A stretch of DNA of 15,403 nt from Deltaproteobacteria bacterium (GCA_003447545.1 DLYX01000465.1:1621-17023); one strand, 5' to 3'. Counted from the stretch's first letter, positions 1-7,674 are shown. Numbers and translations are program-made. Notes: generated by a model from the sequence alone, not told the origin.

Positions 1-132
1 GTGCGGCAGGCGAACGAAGTGGTGAATGCTGCCAGTCGAACCATTTTCCTGCGTGGGCAAATGAATCAGGAGGTTGTGCGCTCGCCACAGGTCGTCGGCG
101 AGAGTTTCCCGCTGCCCGAGGAAACTCGATGA
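1..132 (+). CDS. C-terminal end of an unidentified protein (5' truncated)
   Basis: An open frame runs from the first base of the window to a TGA at 130-132 and gives the last 43 residues of a protein that begins outside the window. The visible tail is hydrophilic and ends in PLPEETR. It carries no domain or motif that I recognise, so I assign no function. Its stop overlaps the start of the next gene in an ATGA arrangement (129-132), which indicates translational coupling and co-transcription with the TPR lipoprotein. The overlap and a suitable Shine-Dalgarno site for the next gene inside this tail are the main reasons to believe that it is a real gene end. Confidence 0.6.
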   Translation: MRQANEVVNAASRTIFLRGQMNQEVVRSPQVVGESFPLPEETR

Positions 133-1034
133 AAAACTCGAATGTTCAGATTCTTGTTTTTCTCGCCTTCTTGTCGGGTTGTACGACGGTGAGATCGTCC
201 AACCTTTCGAGTTTGCATCGACAGGCCCGGACGCTCGAGCAGTCGAGCTTCGAGGCCTCCCGAACGGGCGCCTTGCCCCGTGCGATTGGCTTGGAAGAAC
301 AGGCGCTTGATCTCTACCGCCGAGGCGATTCGACGGCGGAGATAATTGCTTCACTCAACCGTCTGGGAAGTCTCCGTTTGCAACAGGGCGAGCTGACCTC
401 GTCGCTGCGGGATTTCACGGAGGCCTATGAGCTTTCGGATGTTCTCGGCAATGGAGCCGGTCGTGCGGCCACCGCGAACAACCTGGGCTCTCTGGCCCGA
501 CTGGCCGGCGATCCGAATTTGGCGGAACGTCGCTTTGGCGAGGCCATCGATACTCCGGGCGCAACGCCGGAAACCCGCGCGAGCGGTTTTAATAATCGCG
601 CCTTGTTGCGGTTCGGTGCTGGTGATCCTGCGGCTGCAAGGCAAGATCTCGCGCGGGCATTGGCGGTCGATCGCGCTGCGAACAACCGCGCCGGAGAGGC
701 GCTTCGGTTGCGGAATCTTGCCGCTATCGATTTGCACGAAGGTAAACTGGACGCTGCGATCCGAGGTCTCTCGTCAGCCCATGCGATCGATGTGCAGCGG
801 GGAGATCCATCAGCGATTGCACGTGACCTGGAGGCATTGGCCGTTGCGCGCTGGGCGGAAGGCGATGCCCCGCGCCTCGCTTTGAGTGAACGCCGTCGTG
901 CCTACAACATCGACCGATTGCAGGGCGCGGCCGACGCCGCGAACCGACAGCGTCTGGCGATTGAGAGCTGGTGCAAGGAAGGGTCATTCACGCCCCGGCC
1001 GCTGGATTGTGTTTTCCCGGCAGAGGGTCCCTGA
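129..1034 (+). CDS. TPR-repeat outer-membrane/periplasmic lipoprotein
   Basis: The 301-residue product starts with a short lipoprotein signal peptide: charged KN, a hydrophobic stretch, then a lipobox LSGC with the acylated cysteine at residue 18. The rest (about 40-240) is helical and alanine/leucine rich, with repeated TPR-like units of about 34-40 residues. Examples are the segments containing LNRLGSLRLQQGEL, NNLGSLARLAGDPN, NNRALLRFGAGDP and LRNLAAIDLHEGKLDAA. TPR proteins are scaffolds, so a role in holding an envelope complex together is likely, but the partner is unknown. The ATG is preceded by GAGGAA at 118-123, 5 bases upstream, and overlaps the stop of the previous gene, so the two are probably coupled. 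The recognition is of fold class only, not of a named family. Confidence 0.85.
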   Translation: MKNSNVQILVFLAFLSGCTTVRSSNLSSLHRQARTLEQSSFEASRTGALPRAIGLEEQALDLYRRGDSTAEIIASLNRLGSLRLQQGELTSSLRDFTEAYELSDVLGNGAGRAATANNLGSLARLAGDPNLAERRFGEAIDTPGATPETRASGFNNRALLRFGAGDPAAARQDLARALAVDRAANNRAGEALRLRNLAAIDLHEGKLDAAIRGLSSAHAIDVQRGDPSAIARDLEALAVARWAEGDAPRLALSERRRAYNIDRLQGAADAANRQRLAIESWCKEGSFTPRPLDCVFPAEGP

Positions 1035-1091
1035 GTTGCGAGGCTTCTTCGGTAATCGCGCGTCGGATAGGCCCCGACCAGGGGACAGCGA

Positions 1092-1304
1092 TTGATTTCT
1101 TCAATCAAGATTTTCCTGGCTCGTTTCGGTGAAGTCATGGGACGGTTGGTGCTGGGCGTTGTCTATTTCGGCCTGCTAGGCCCGGTCGCACTATTCGTCC
1201 GGCTCTTCTCGGACCCGCTCCGGCGGCGTCGGCCAAAGGATTCTGCGTTTTTGCCTCGCGAGTCGATCCATGAGCTGCCGCGGGATGCCGGTCGGCAGGG
1301 CTGA
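1092..1304 (+). CDS. Small SxtJ-like membrane protein (half-size)
   Basis: This 70-residue product has one hydrophobic segment (about residues 17-37, LVLGVVYFGLLGPVALFVRLF) followed by a basic patch DPLRRRR. This pattern matches what I recall of the C-terminal half of SxtJ-family membrane proteins (LG...vyf.lltPi.l..RlfgkDplrR), which accompany carbamoyltransferases in saxitoxin-type and other clusters. The usual N-terminal membrane segments of SxtJ are absent. The TTG at 1092 has AGGGG about 7 bases upstream and an in-frame stop at 1068-1070. An internal ATG at 1137 is the alternative start. The frame ends 5 bases before the SGNH gene, so the two are probably translated together. The family assignment is from memory of the motif. 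Confidence 0.6.
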   Translation: MISSIKIFLARFGEVMGRLVLGVVYFGLLGPVALFVRLFSDPLRRRRPKDSAFLPRESIHELPRDAGRQG

Positions 1305-1309
1305 GCCGG

Positions 1310-2878
1310 ATGCTTCGTCTGCTGAATCAGTTTCTGGCCGTGTTGGTTGCGGGGGCTATGGCGGTGCTCGTTCTGGAAGGCTTCTTGCGGGTCCTTGGCT
1401 GGGCACCGGCGCCCCGGATGCATCGGTTCGACCCTGTTGTGGGTTGGGTCAAGGTCGCCGGTGCGGATATTCGTCGACGGACGGGGGAATTCGATGTTCG
1501 TGTTCGCACGAACGCGTTGGGGCTCCGGGGCCCGGAAACGTGGTCGTACGAACGTCGTGGCGGAGTCGCCCGCGTCTTGATGGTCGGGGATTCATTCACA
1601 CTTGGCTACACGGTTCCGGAAGCGGCATCGATTCCTTTTCTGGTCGAGACGGGACTTGCCGAGAGTGGGATCGCGGCGGAGGTCCTGAATGCGGGAACCG
1701 AGGGCTGGTCGACCGATCAGGAAGTGCTTTGGTTGGCGACCGAGGGCCGTCGCTACCAACCCGACGTCGTGGTTTTGCAGGTCTACGAGAACGATATTTT
1801 CTGGAACTCGCGGACGGAATATCTGCGCTACCCGAAACCCCGGATCCCGGATCAGGGGCAGGGCCGATGGGATCCGGAAAGCGCTACGGCAGGTGCAGCA
1901 CTCATCGATCCGGGTCGGGATTCGTGGTGGTTGCGGACCACTGCAATCGGCGGCGTGATCGCCGGCTGGCGGACGGGACCTGCGATGCCGCTTCTGGAGG
2001 ATGGGAGTGGACTTCCGGCGGAGTGGGGCGCCCGCCTCGAGGGGAACGAGGTCGGGCGCGGCGAGACGCGGGCTGCGTTGCAGGCCTTCGCGGCCCTGAG
2101 CGCCGCGATGGGCGCGCAGCCGCTGGTTCTGGTGATTCCCGACAAGGCCCAGGTGGACGCTGACTCGTTGCGTGCGGTGGAGGGCTTCATGGGGAGCGAT
2201 GTTTATCGCCCGAACCGACCCTATGAATTTTTGGTGACCGCAGCCCGCTCTGCTGGCCTTTCCGTGGTTGGCGGTCTTTCGGTCCTGCGGGCGGCTCAGA
2301 GCGCCGGGCCGGTGTATTTCGCCCGTGACTGGCACACCAATGCAGCCGGTAATCAGGCGCTCGCAGGAGCGCTGGCGACTCGGCTGCTGGCACCGGAATT
2401 TCTCGGTGGCCGCGGCTCCGGGGGGGCGCCGACAGCCTCGATCCAGGACAATATTCGGGTAGCCGGCCCGGTGGGGAGCCCGCCGGGTTGGCTTTGGGCG
2501 ATTCTGGTGTGGTTCGCTCTGGGAACACTTTTCCGACGACGATTTCCCGATTCGGGTCTGGGCGGGAGCTACGGCGCGGTTGCCTGTTTGCTGCTTTGCG
2601 TCGTAAGCGTTCTGGCCGGCGGGAGTTGGCTGGTGGGGCTTTTGCCGCTGCGAGTCCAATCCGTGGTGCCCCTGCTTGTTCTCACGGCGGTGCTGATTCT
2701 GGCAGGCTTCTACCTTCGTGGGCGTTTGTCGGTCATGCTCGAGCTGTTTTTAGCGTTTGTAAGGCGCGGTCATTGGTATATGCTACCGGTGCTTGTAGCG
2801 CTTTTGGCGGTGGGGGGTTTACTGGTTGTGGCGGCATCGTCACCATGGCTGGCACCGTTTATTTACACTCTTTTTTGA
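1310..2878 (+). CDS. SGNH/GDSL hydrolase with C-terminal membrane region ending in a DUF5989-like domain
   Basis: The 522-residue protein has an N-terminal membrane anchor (about 5-25) and then an SGNH-hydrolase domain (about 85-360). Block I is VGDSFTLGY with nucleophile Ser95, the block III-like segment is VYEND (Asn161-Asp162), and the last block is DWHTN with Asp340 and His342. Such enzymes remove or transfer acyl groups on surface glycans or lipids; the active site would face the periplasm. After a glycine-rich linker (365-392) come hydrophobic segments at about 393-407, 422-444 and 451-468. The last 47 residues (476-522) end in APFIYTLF and closely resemble DUF5989 (SxtK-like) proteins, which are normally free-standing at about 50 residues. 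No stop or convincing Shine-Dalgarno site separates the parts, so this reads as a genuine fusion. The start lies 5 bases after the SxtJ-like gene. Confidence 0.85.
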   Translation: MLRLLNQFLAVLVAGAMAVLVLEGFLRVLGWAPAPRMHRFDPVVGWVKVAGADIRRRTGEFDVRVRTNALGLRGPETWSYERRGGVARVLMVGDSFTLGYTVPEAASIPFLVETGLAESGIAAEVLNAGTEGWSTDQEVLWLATEGRRYQPDVVVLQVYENDIFWNSRTEYLRYPKPRIPDQGQGRWDPESATAGAALIDPGRDSWWLRTTAIGGVIAGWRTGPAMPLLEDGSGLPAEWGARLEGNEVGRGETRAALQAFAALSAAMGAQPLVLVIPDKAQVDADSLRAVEGFMGSDVYRPNRPYEFLVTAARSAGLSVVGGLSVLRAAQSAGPVYFARDWHTNAAGNQALAGALATRLLAPEFLGGRGSGGAPTASIQDNIRVAGPVGSPPGWLWAILVWFALGTLFRRRFPDSGLGGSYGAVACLLLCVVSVLAGGSWLVGLLPLRVQSVVPLLVLTAVLILAGFYLRGRLSVMLELFLAFVRRGHWYMLPVLVALLAVGGLLVVAASSPWLAPFIYTLF

Positions 2879-2928
2879 CACTCTGGCGGCCGTCCCGGCC
2901 AGCCGAGCTGTCCGTATTTTTTTGTATT

Positions 2929-2933
2929 GGAGG
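2929..2933 (+). promoter_or_regulatory. Ribosome binding site that fixes the AOR start
   Basis: GGAGG lies 8 bases before the ATG at 2942. This favours that ATG over an in-frame TTG at 2927, whose codon would overlap the Shine-Dalgarno sequence itself. Confidence 0.8.
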
Positions 2934-2941
2934 TCTTTGAA

Positions 2942-4654
2942 ATGGAAGAGAAGTTGCTGCGGATCGACATGACCAAGCTTGAGGTTTCCGATGAGCCGTT
3001 TCCCGAGGAGTGGAAATATCTCGGCGGGCGGGCGCTGTCCGCCAAGATTCTCCTCAAGGAATGCGATCCGAAATGTGATCCTCTTGGCCCGGATAATGTC
3101 GTCGTTTTGGCGCCGGGTATGCTTTCGGGTTCGGTGGCTCCAACGTCGGGCCGCATGAGCGTGGGCGGAAAAAGCCCTTTGACCGGCGGGATCAAGGAGG
3201 CGAACTCCGGAGGCCAGGCTGGGCAGAAATTGGCCCGTATGGGCTACCGTGCCGCCATTATCACGGGCAAGGCTCCCGATCCGGAAAAACGCTACAAGGT
3301 TGTTGTCGACAAGGAAGGCTATTCGATGGTCGAAGCTCCGGAGTTGAAGATGCTCCGGACCTACGCTGCCAGTGAAAAGTTGCAGGAAACCCACCCCAAG
3401 CGAGCGGTCTATCTGTTGGTCGGCCCCGCCGGGGAGTTGGGATTGTCGGGTGCCAGCGTTGCCTTGACAGATGAAGGCGCCACCCACCCGGCACGCCATG
3501 CGGCGCGCGGCGGACTCGGTGCCGCATTGGGCGTGAAGGGGCTCAAGGCTCTCGTCGTGGATGACACTGGAAGCAAGGCCCGCATGCCGGCCGATATGCC
3601 CGCTTTCAAGGCGACCGTGAAGCGGATTACCAAAGAGCACGCGGATGGTCCTCAAATTTTCAAAACTGGCACGTCGACGACGTTGCCGGTCGCCAATATG
3701 TTGGGCACCCTCCCGACCAAGAATCGGACGCGCATGTCTTTCGAGCATTCGGATGCGCTCGATGGTGCACGGATTCAGGAAAACTTCGAAGAACGTGGTG
3801 GCGGGATGCACCATTGCATGACGGGTTGTATCGTCAGCTGCTCCAACGTGGTGCACGGCCCGGATGGCAAATACGTGACCTCAGCTCTGGAGTTCGAGAC
3901 GCTCGCGCTTTGCGGCTCCAATTGCGAAATCGGAGATCTTGATATCGTTGCCCGTATGGACCGCCTGTGCGACGAATTGGGGCTCGATACGATTGAAACC
4001 GGCGGGGCGATCGGCATGGCGATGGAAGCCGGCCAGCTCGAGTGGGGCGACGGTGAAGGCGCCGTCGCCTTGATGGAGAAAATCGACAAGGGAGATCCTT
4101 TGGCGGAAGCCGTCGGGCAGGGAGTCTGCGCGGTAGCAAAAATGTTCGGGATCGAGCGTGTGCCGGCTATCCGAGGTCAAGGTATTCCCGCTTGGGAGCC
4201 TCGCACCCTGAACGCTACCGGCGTCACCTATGCGACGAGCTCTATGGGCGCGGACCATACGGCCGGTCTCCTGATCATGGTCCCCGAGGGGCTTTCCGAA
4301 GCGCATGCTTCGCAGGAAGCGCAGTTGGTGAATGCACTCTGTGATTCGAGCGGGTTCTGCCAGTTCCAGCAGCCCAAGATTGACGATATCCGAGAGCTCT
4401 ACGGAGCCATGTATGGAGAGGAGATCTCGTTCGAGGCCGCGGCCGATATGGGCTGGCAATGCCTCGTGGACGAGTGGGCATTCGATGAGAAAGCCGGATT
4501 CACTCGCGATCAGAACGATCTCCCGCAGTGGTGTCGAGACGAAGCCGTTCCGGAAAATGGCGCGACGTTCAACGTCTCAAAAGAGGATATCCTTTCGGTA
4601 TTCGAGCGTTTTCCCGCCTCGGAGCATCTCCGAACCATGCGAGCCGTCGGTTAG
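2942..4654 (+). CDS. Aldehyde ferredoxin oxidoreductase family (tungstopterin) enzyme
   Basis: The 570-residue protein is collinear with AOR-family enzymes, which oxidise aldehydes to carboxylic acids with ferredoxin at a tungsten bis-pyranopterin centre in the cytoplasm. The N-terminal domain includes GGRALSAK (28-35), the conserved PTSGR...GGKSPLTGG region (67-83) and GLGAALGVKGLKAL (191-203). The [4Fe-4S] cysteines are Cys292, Cys296 and Cys300 (HCMTGCIVSC), with a fourth at Cys473 (CDSSGFCQF). The pterin-binding segment DELGLDTIETGG is at 344-355 and the conserved MGADHTAG, with His439, is at 435-442. Length is near the usual 600. The spacing CX3CX3C differs from the CX2CX3C of the classical archaeal enzyme and recalls the E. 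coli YdhV-type subgroup. No ferredoxin, partner subunit or cofactor gene is adjacent, so the aldehyde and the redox partner are unknown. The gene is followed by a strong terminator. Confidence 0.92.
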   Translation: MEEKLLRIDMTKLEVSDEPFPEEWKYLGGRALSAKILLKECDPKCDPLGPDNVVVLAPGMLSGSVAPTSGRMSVGGKSPLTGGIKEANSGGQAGQKLARMGYRAAIITGKAPDPEKRYKVVVDKEGYSMVEAPELKMLRTYAASEKLQETHPKRAVYLLVGPAGELGLSGASVALTDEGATHPARHAARGGLGAALGVKGLKALVVDDTGSKARMPADMPAFKATVKRITKEHADGPQIFKTGTSTTLPVANMLGTLPTKNRTRMSFEHSDALDGARIQENFEERGGGMHHCMTGCIVSCSNVVHGPDGKYVTSALEFETLALCGSNCEIGDLDIVARMDRLCDELGLDTIETGGAIGMAMEAGQLEWGDGEGAVALMEKIDKGDPLAEAVGQGVCAVAKMFGIERVPAIRGQGIPAWEPRTLNATGVTYATSSMGADHTAGLLIMVPEGLSEAHASQEAQLVNALCDSSGFCQFQQPKIDDIRELYGAMYGEEISFEAAADMGWQCLVDEWAFDEKAGFTRDQNDLPQWCRDEAVPENGATFNVSKEDILSVFERFPASEHLRTMRAVG

Positions 4655-4681
4655 ACCTGCTCTCGCACGAACGAAAAATCA

Positions 4682-4718
4682 GGAGTGGTCGGGCAACAGC
4701 CCGGCCACTCCTTTTTTT
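4682..4718 (+). terminator. Rho-independent terminator of the AOR gene, possibly bidirectional
   Basis: A 12-base-pair stem (4682-4693 with 4700-4711, one G-T pair) closes a 6-base loop and is followed by seven T at 4712-4718. On the opposite strand the same stem is followed, after TGA, by five T. It could therefore also stop transcripts of the convergent lyase gene, whose TAA stop (4717-4719) overlaps the T-run. Confidence 0.93.
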
Positions 4719-6099
4719 ATTCCGGTGGCACGTCCTGTTGGGCATCCAGCATGCCGGTCATCACGTCGCGAATCGCATTGGTGATCGCGGGTACCCCCTT
4801 GGGCATACCTCCATATACCGCGCCTGACTTCGCTTCCTCGTCACGATGAGCTTTCGCGTAGTCGACTGCTTCGGCGAGGTCGACTGCCAATTTCTCGGTG
4901 ATGCCTTCCTGAGTTTGCGGTCGGGTGACGCACATATGGAGAGCATTGGGGTGCTGTTGGCCGTTAAAGCGCCAGCCCCGCGCACGCATGAAGTCGTTCA
5001 GGAGGTAGATGTCGAAATCCTTCGAGAAAAATGAGAAACAGAAGCTCGGCTTGCCGACGATCTGAAGTTCGGGGTGGGAGCGGATCAAGTCCTGCATCGC
5101 GAAGGCGGTACCGAATATAGCTTTGGCGTAGCGAAGGTATCCTTCGCGCCCCAAGCTGACCATAGATGCCCAGGTGGCGGCGATGACGCCGCCGGGTCGA
5201 CTCCCGGCGATTCCCGGGGAGAAGTATTTTCCTCCCGACCACTCCTGTTGCATGAAGTAGAGCCCGCGGCGAAGCTCCTTGTTTCGGAACGCCAGAACCG
5301 AGGAGCCCTTCGGGCCATATCCATATTTATGACTGTCGGCAGAGATGGTTGTGACTCCCGGCAATCGGAAGTCGAAGACCGCGATATCGTAGCCGAGTTC
5401 TTCGCCCCACGGCAGAATAAAGCCGCCGAGGCAGGCGTCAACATGAAGACCGATTTCGTGCTCGACGGCCAACTTCGAGAGTTCGTCGATCGCATCGATG
5501 GTGCCATAGCCATAGTTACAGGCTGACCCGACAATCATGACGGTATTGGGACCGATATGGTCTCGCACGAAATCGATGTCGACCTGCGTGGTTTCGGAAT
5601 CGACCGGCGCGAGATGAACCTGAAATCCAAACAGGTGGGCTGCCTTGCGAAACGCAACATGGGCCGTTTCCGGCAGGATCATTTCGGGCTTCTCGATTCC
5701 CTTATGAGCCAATCCCCACTCGCGATAAGCAAGGACGGCGCTGAGAATACTCTCCGAACCACCGGAGGTCGTTGATCCACATGCGTCCTCTGCCTGATCG
5801 CCGTGCAACATATCCAGGGTCATGGCGATGATTTCACCCTCGAACCTCGTTGCACTGGGACAGATGTCTCTCTGGAGGATGTTGACGTGCGCATAGAGGC
5901 CGGAGGCTTGGCTCATGAAGGCATAGTGGTCCATATCGCCGCAGTACATGGTTCCGGAGCATTGGCCGGTCTGCCAGAAGCCGTCCTCGGCCATGGCGAT
6001 CTCCTTGAGTTCGGCGAGGATCTCTTCGCGAGGGCGCCCGTTCGCCGGCATATTTCGATTCACCGGGTATTTATCAGCGTAGGGGTAATAGTCGGCCAT
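4717..6099 (-). CDS. Sphingosine-1-phosphate-lyase-like PLP-dependent enzyme
   Basis: The 460-residue product belongs to the group II PLP decarboxylase superfamily and is closest in motif pattern to sphingosine-1-phosphate lyases, which split phosphorylated sphingoid bases into a fatty aldehyde and phosphoethanolamine. Visible motifs are the phosphate-binding GSTTSGGSE (108-116), His147 in AHVAF (cofactor-stacking position), HVDACLGGF with Asp221, and ISADSHKYGYGPKGSS (252-267), in which Lys258 is the expected Schiff-base lysine. The C-terminal AVYGGMPKG (427-435) is also SPL-like. No membrane anchor is present, unlike the eukaryotic enzyme, so it should be cytosolic. The ATG lies 2 bases after the stop of the kinase gene, with GGAG (complement of 6108-6111) 8 bases upstream inside that gene, so the two form an operon. 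The true substrate is unknown; other phosphorylated amino alcohols or an amino acid decarboxylation are alternatives. Confidence 0.85.
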   Translation of the reverse strand: MADYYPYADKYPVNRNMPANGRPREEILAELKEIAMAEDGFWQTGQCSGTMYCGDMDHYAFMSQASGLYAHVNILQRDICPSATRFEGEIIAMTLDMLHGDQAEDACGSTTSGGSESILSAVLAYREWGLAHKGIEKPEMILPETAHVAFRKAAHLFGFQVHLAPVDSETTQVDIDFVRDHIGPNTVMIVGSACNYGYGTIDAIDELSKLAVEHEIGLHVDACLGGFILPWGEELGYDIAVFDFRLPGVTTISADSHKYGYGPKGSSVLAFRNKELRRGLYFMQQEWSGGKYFSPGIAGSRPGGVIAATWASMVSLGREGYLRYAKAIFGTAFAMQDLIRSHPELQIVGKPSFCFSFFSKDFDIYLLNDFMRARGWRFNGQQHPNALHMCVTRPQTQEGITEKLAVDLAEAVDYAKAHRDEEAKSGAVYGGMPKGVPAITNAIRDVMTGMLDAQQDVPPE

Positions 6100-6101
6100 G
6101 A

Positions 6102-7667
6102 TTATAGCTCCGTGGTTTCGGTTTCGAGACTCTGCAGGAGGTCGAAGACCGGTGCGTTGGCTTCGAATGCTTTTTGCCAAGCATTGAAAAGTCCGTCGTA
6201 TATTCTGCGGTGGGCGCTCTGAGGTTGATGGATCTCGGCGATGGGGCGAAAGTCGTCGAGGGCGTCGCGGTCGAGGAGTCCCAATCGTAGAAACGCCAGA
6301 AAAGCAGCGCCGCGCGTGTTGGTCTGTCGCGCGTTGTCGATTCGATGGATGGGGCGATCCAGGATGTCGGCGAGGATCCCGGCCCAGACCGGCGAGCGGG
6401 CGCCACCACCAGAGAAGGTAATCGTCGTCCACGGCTGCTGTGAGAATTTTTCAACATAGGGTTGCATCCATCGAAGTTGAAACCCGATGCCCTCCAACAC
6501 CGATCGTAGCATTCGCGGGCGGGTCGTGCCGAGATTCATATTCAAAAATCCGCCGCGAGCATTTGCCGACTCTAGCGGAGCCATGGCGCCGCTGAGCCAT
6601 GGTAAGTAGAGCAGCTTGCCGCTGCCGGCTGGTTCCGCCGCAACCGCTCTCTCCAGGGCCGCAAATGGATCACTGCTGCGATGGTCGGCCAGGTGGTCTT
6701 CCGCATGCACCAGATTGTGGAGGTAGTGTTCCAGAAGGCGCCCCCCGAGGCCGCACTCGCCCATCGCCATATACTCACCCGGCAGGGGACTCGGCATACT
6801 CACGGTTTGGCTCTCAATATCCGTCATTTTGGAAGGCGCGTTCCCCAGAACCTGAATTGTCGTGCCGATGTTGAGCCCGCCGTGTCCGGGTCGGAAGGCT
6901 CCAGCGCCCATGGTCACGGCCTGGGTGTCGTTGATGCCGCCGAATATGGGAATGTTTTCCGGAAGACCTGTCGATTGCGCTACCGAGGATTTTATCGGAC
7001 CTACCGATGCTTCGACAGGATGCATGGGTGCCAGATGGTCGGCGGATACGCCGGCGAGTTTCAGGAGCTCGGGGCTCCAGGTGCCTGCCGGGATCGATCG
7101 GTTGTCGGTGAGCATCAGGGGAAACGCGCTGCAGAGATTGGTGGCGATCTGACCGCTGAACTTCAGGGTCAGGAAATCGGCCGGCTCGAGAAGTGCACGG
7201 GTCCGAGCCCATACGTCCGGACATTCCTCGCGGAGGTAGAGGGCATGAGATAGCGAGTCGTTACCGAAAGGAATCGCACCGTGGATGTCCAGAAAACGGA
7301 GAAGAGCATCCGGCGTTTCCTGCAGCAGTTTTTGCGCATAGGGCGCTCCTCGTCGCGACATCCACAATTTCATTTTCGACGTAGCCGCGCCACGTTCGTC
7401 CACCGGTATCAGGGAGAAGAACTGGCTGGAGCACTGAACAGCGCGGATATCGGACGCTGGCCCACCGGCTTCGCGGACCATGGATGCGGCCGCCGAGACG
7501 ACCATATCCCAGAGAGCCACCGGGTCTTGCTCGAAGAGGTCCGGACCAGTTGCCAGAGTTTCCACGGCGCGTTCGGCGCTTGCCAGAAGTGTGCCTTCAA
7601 TATCGACAAGACCCAGTTTCAGGTTTGTCGTGCCCAGATCGATCGCAAGGACGGATGGATTAGCCAA
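6102..7667 (-). CDS. FGGY-family carbohydrate kinase (xylulokinase-like)
   Basis: The 521-residue product has the FGGY layout of two actin-like ATPase domains. The N-terminal phosphate loop is DLGTTNLK (10-17). The catalytic base is most likely Asp247 in GGINDTQAV, and GLNIGTT (264-270) opens the second domain. The C-terminal nucleotide site is FSGGGARSPVWAGIL, followed by a TNTRGAA segment. Members phosphorylate xylulose, glycerol, ribulose and similar polyols with ATP in the cytoplasm. Motifs alone do not fix the substrate. The start is a TTG with AAGGAG (complement of 7675-7680) 7 bases upstream. It is the first gene of an operon with the downstream PLP lyase (2-base gap) and is separated from PEP carboxykinase by that gene's terminator, so it needs its own promoter. 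The leader holds two perfect inverted repeats. Confidence 0.9.
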   Translation of the reverse strand: MANPSVLAIDLGTTNLKLGLVDIEGTLLASAERAVETLATGPDLFEQDPVALWDMVVSAAASMVREAGGPASDIRAVQCSSQFFSLIPVDERGAATSKMKLWMSRRGAPYAQKLLQETPDALLRFLDIHGAIPFGNDSLSHALYLREECPDVWARTRALLEPADFLTLKFSGQIATNLCSAFPLMLTDNRSIPAGTWSPELLKLAGVSADHLAPMHPVEASVGPIKSSVAQSTGLPENIPIFGGINDTQAVTMGAGAFRPGHGGLNIGTTIQVLGNAPSKMTDIESQTVSMPSPLPGEYMAMGECGLGGRLLEHYLHNLVHAEDHLADHRSSDPFAALERAVAAEPAGSGKLLYLPWLSGAMAPLESANARGGFLNMNLGTTRPRMLRSVLEGIGFQLRWMQPYVEKFSQQPWTTITFSGGGARSPVWAGILADILDRPIHRIDNARQTNTRGAAFLAFLRLGLLDRDALDDFRPIAEIHQPQSAHRRIYDGLFNAWQKAFEANAPVFDLLQSLETETTEL

Positions 7668-7674
7668 CAGAAGT

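Noticed and set aside
1270..2163. 297-codon plus-strand frame overlapping the SGNH gene
   Set aside because: Its product is almost entirely Gly/Arg/Ser with no domain. It is the shifted frame of the SGNH gene.
1592..2659. Long open frame on the minus strand across the SGNH gene
   Set aside because: It is antisense to a gene with clear SGNH motifs, is rich in Arg/Pro/His as is typical of GC-rich shadow frames, and has no recognisable domain.
2875..2880. Perfect TTGACA (-35 consensus) at the end of the SGNH gene, just before the AOR gene
   Set aside because: No -10-like sequence follows at 16-19 bases (the region is GC-rich), and the hexamer is part of the last codon and stop of the SGNH gene.
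2883..2923. Possible terminator between the SGNH and AOR genes (CTGGC/GCCAG stem and a run of seven T)
   Set aside because: The stem is only 5 base pairs with a 10-base loop, and the T-run begins 14 bases after the stem, too far for a normal intrinsic terminator.
2840..3856. Long open frame on the minus strand opposite the start of the AOR gene
   Set aside because: It lies opposite conserved AOR motifs and its product shows shadow-frame composition.
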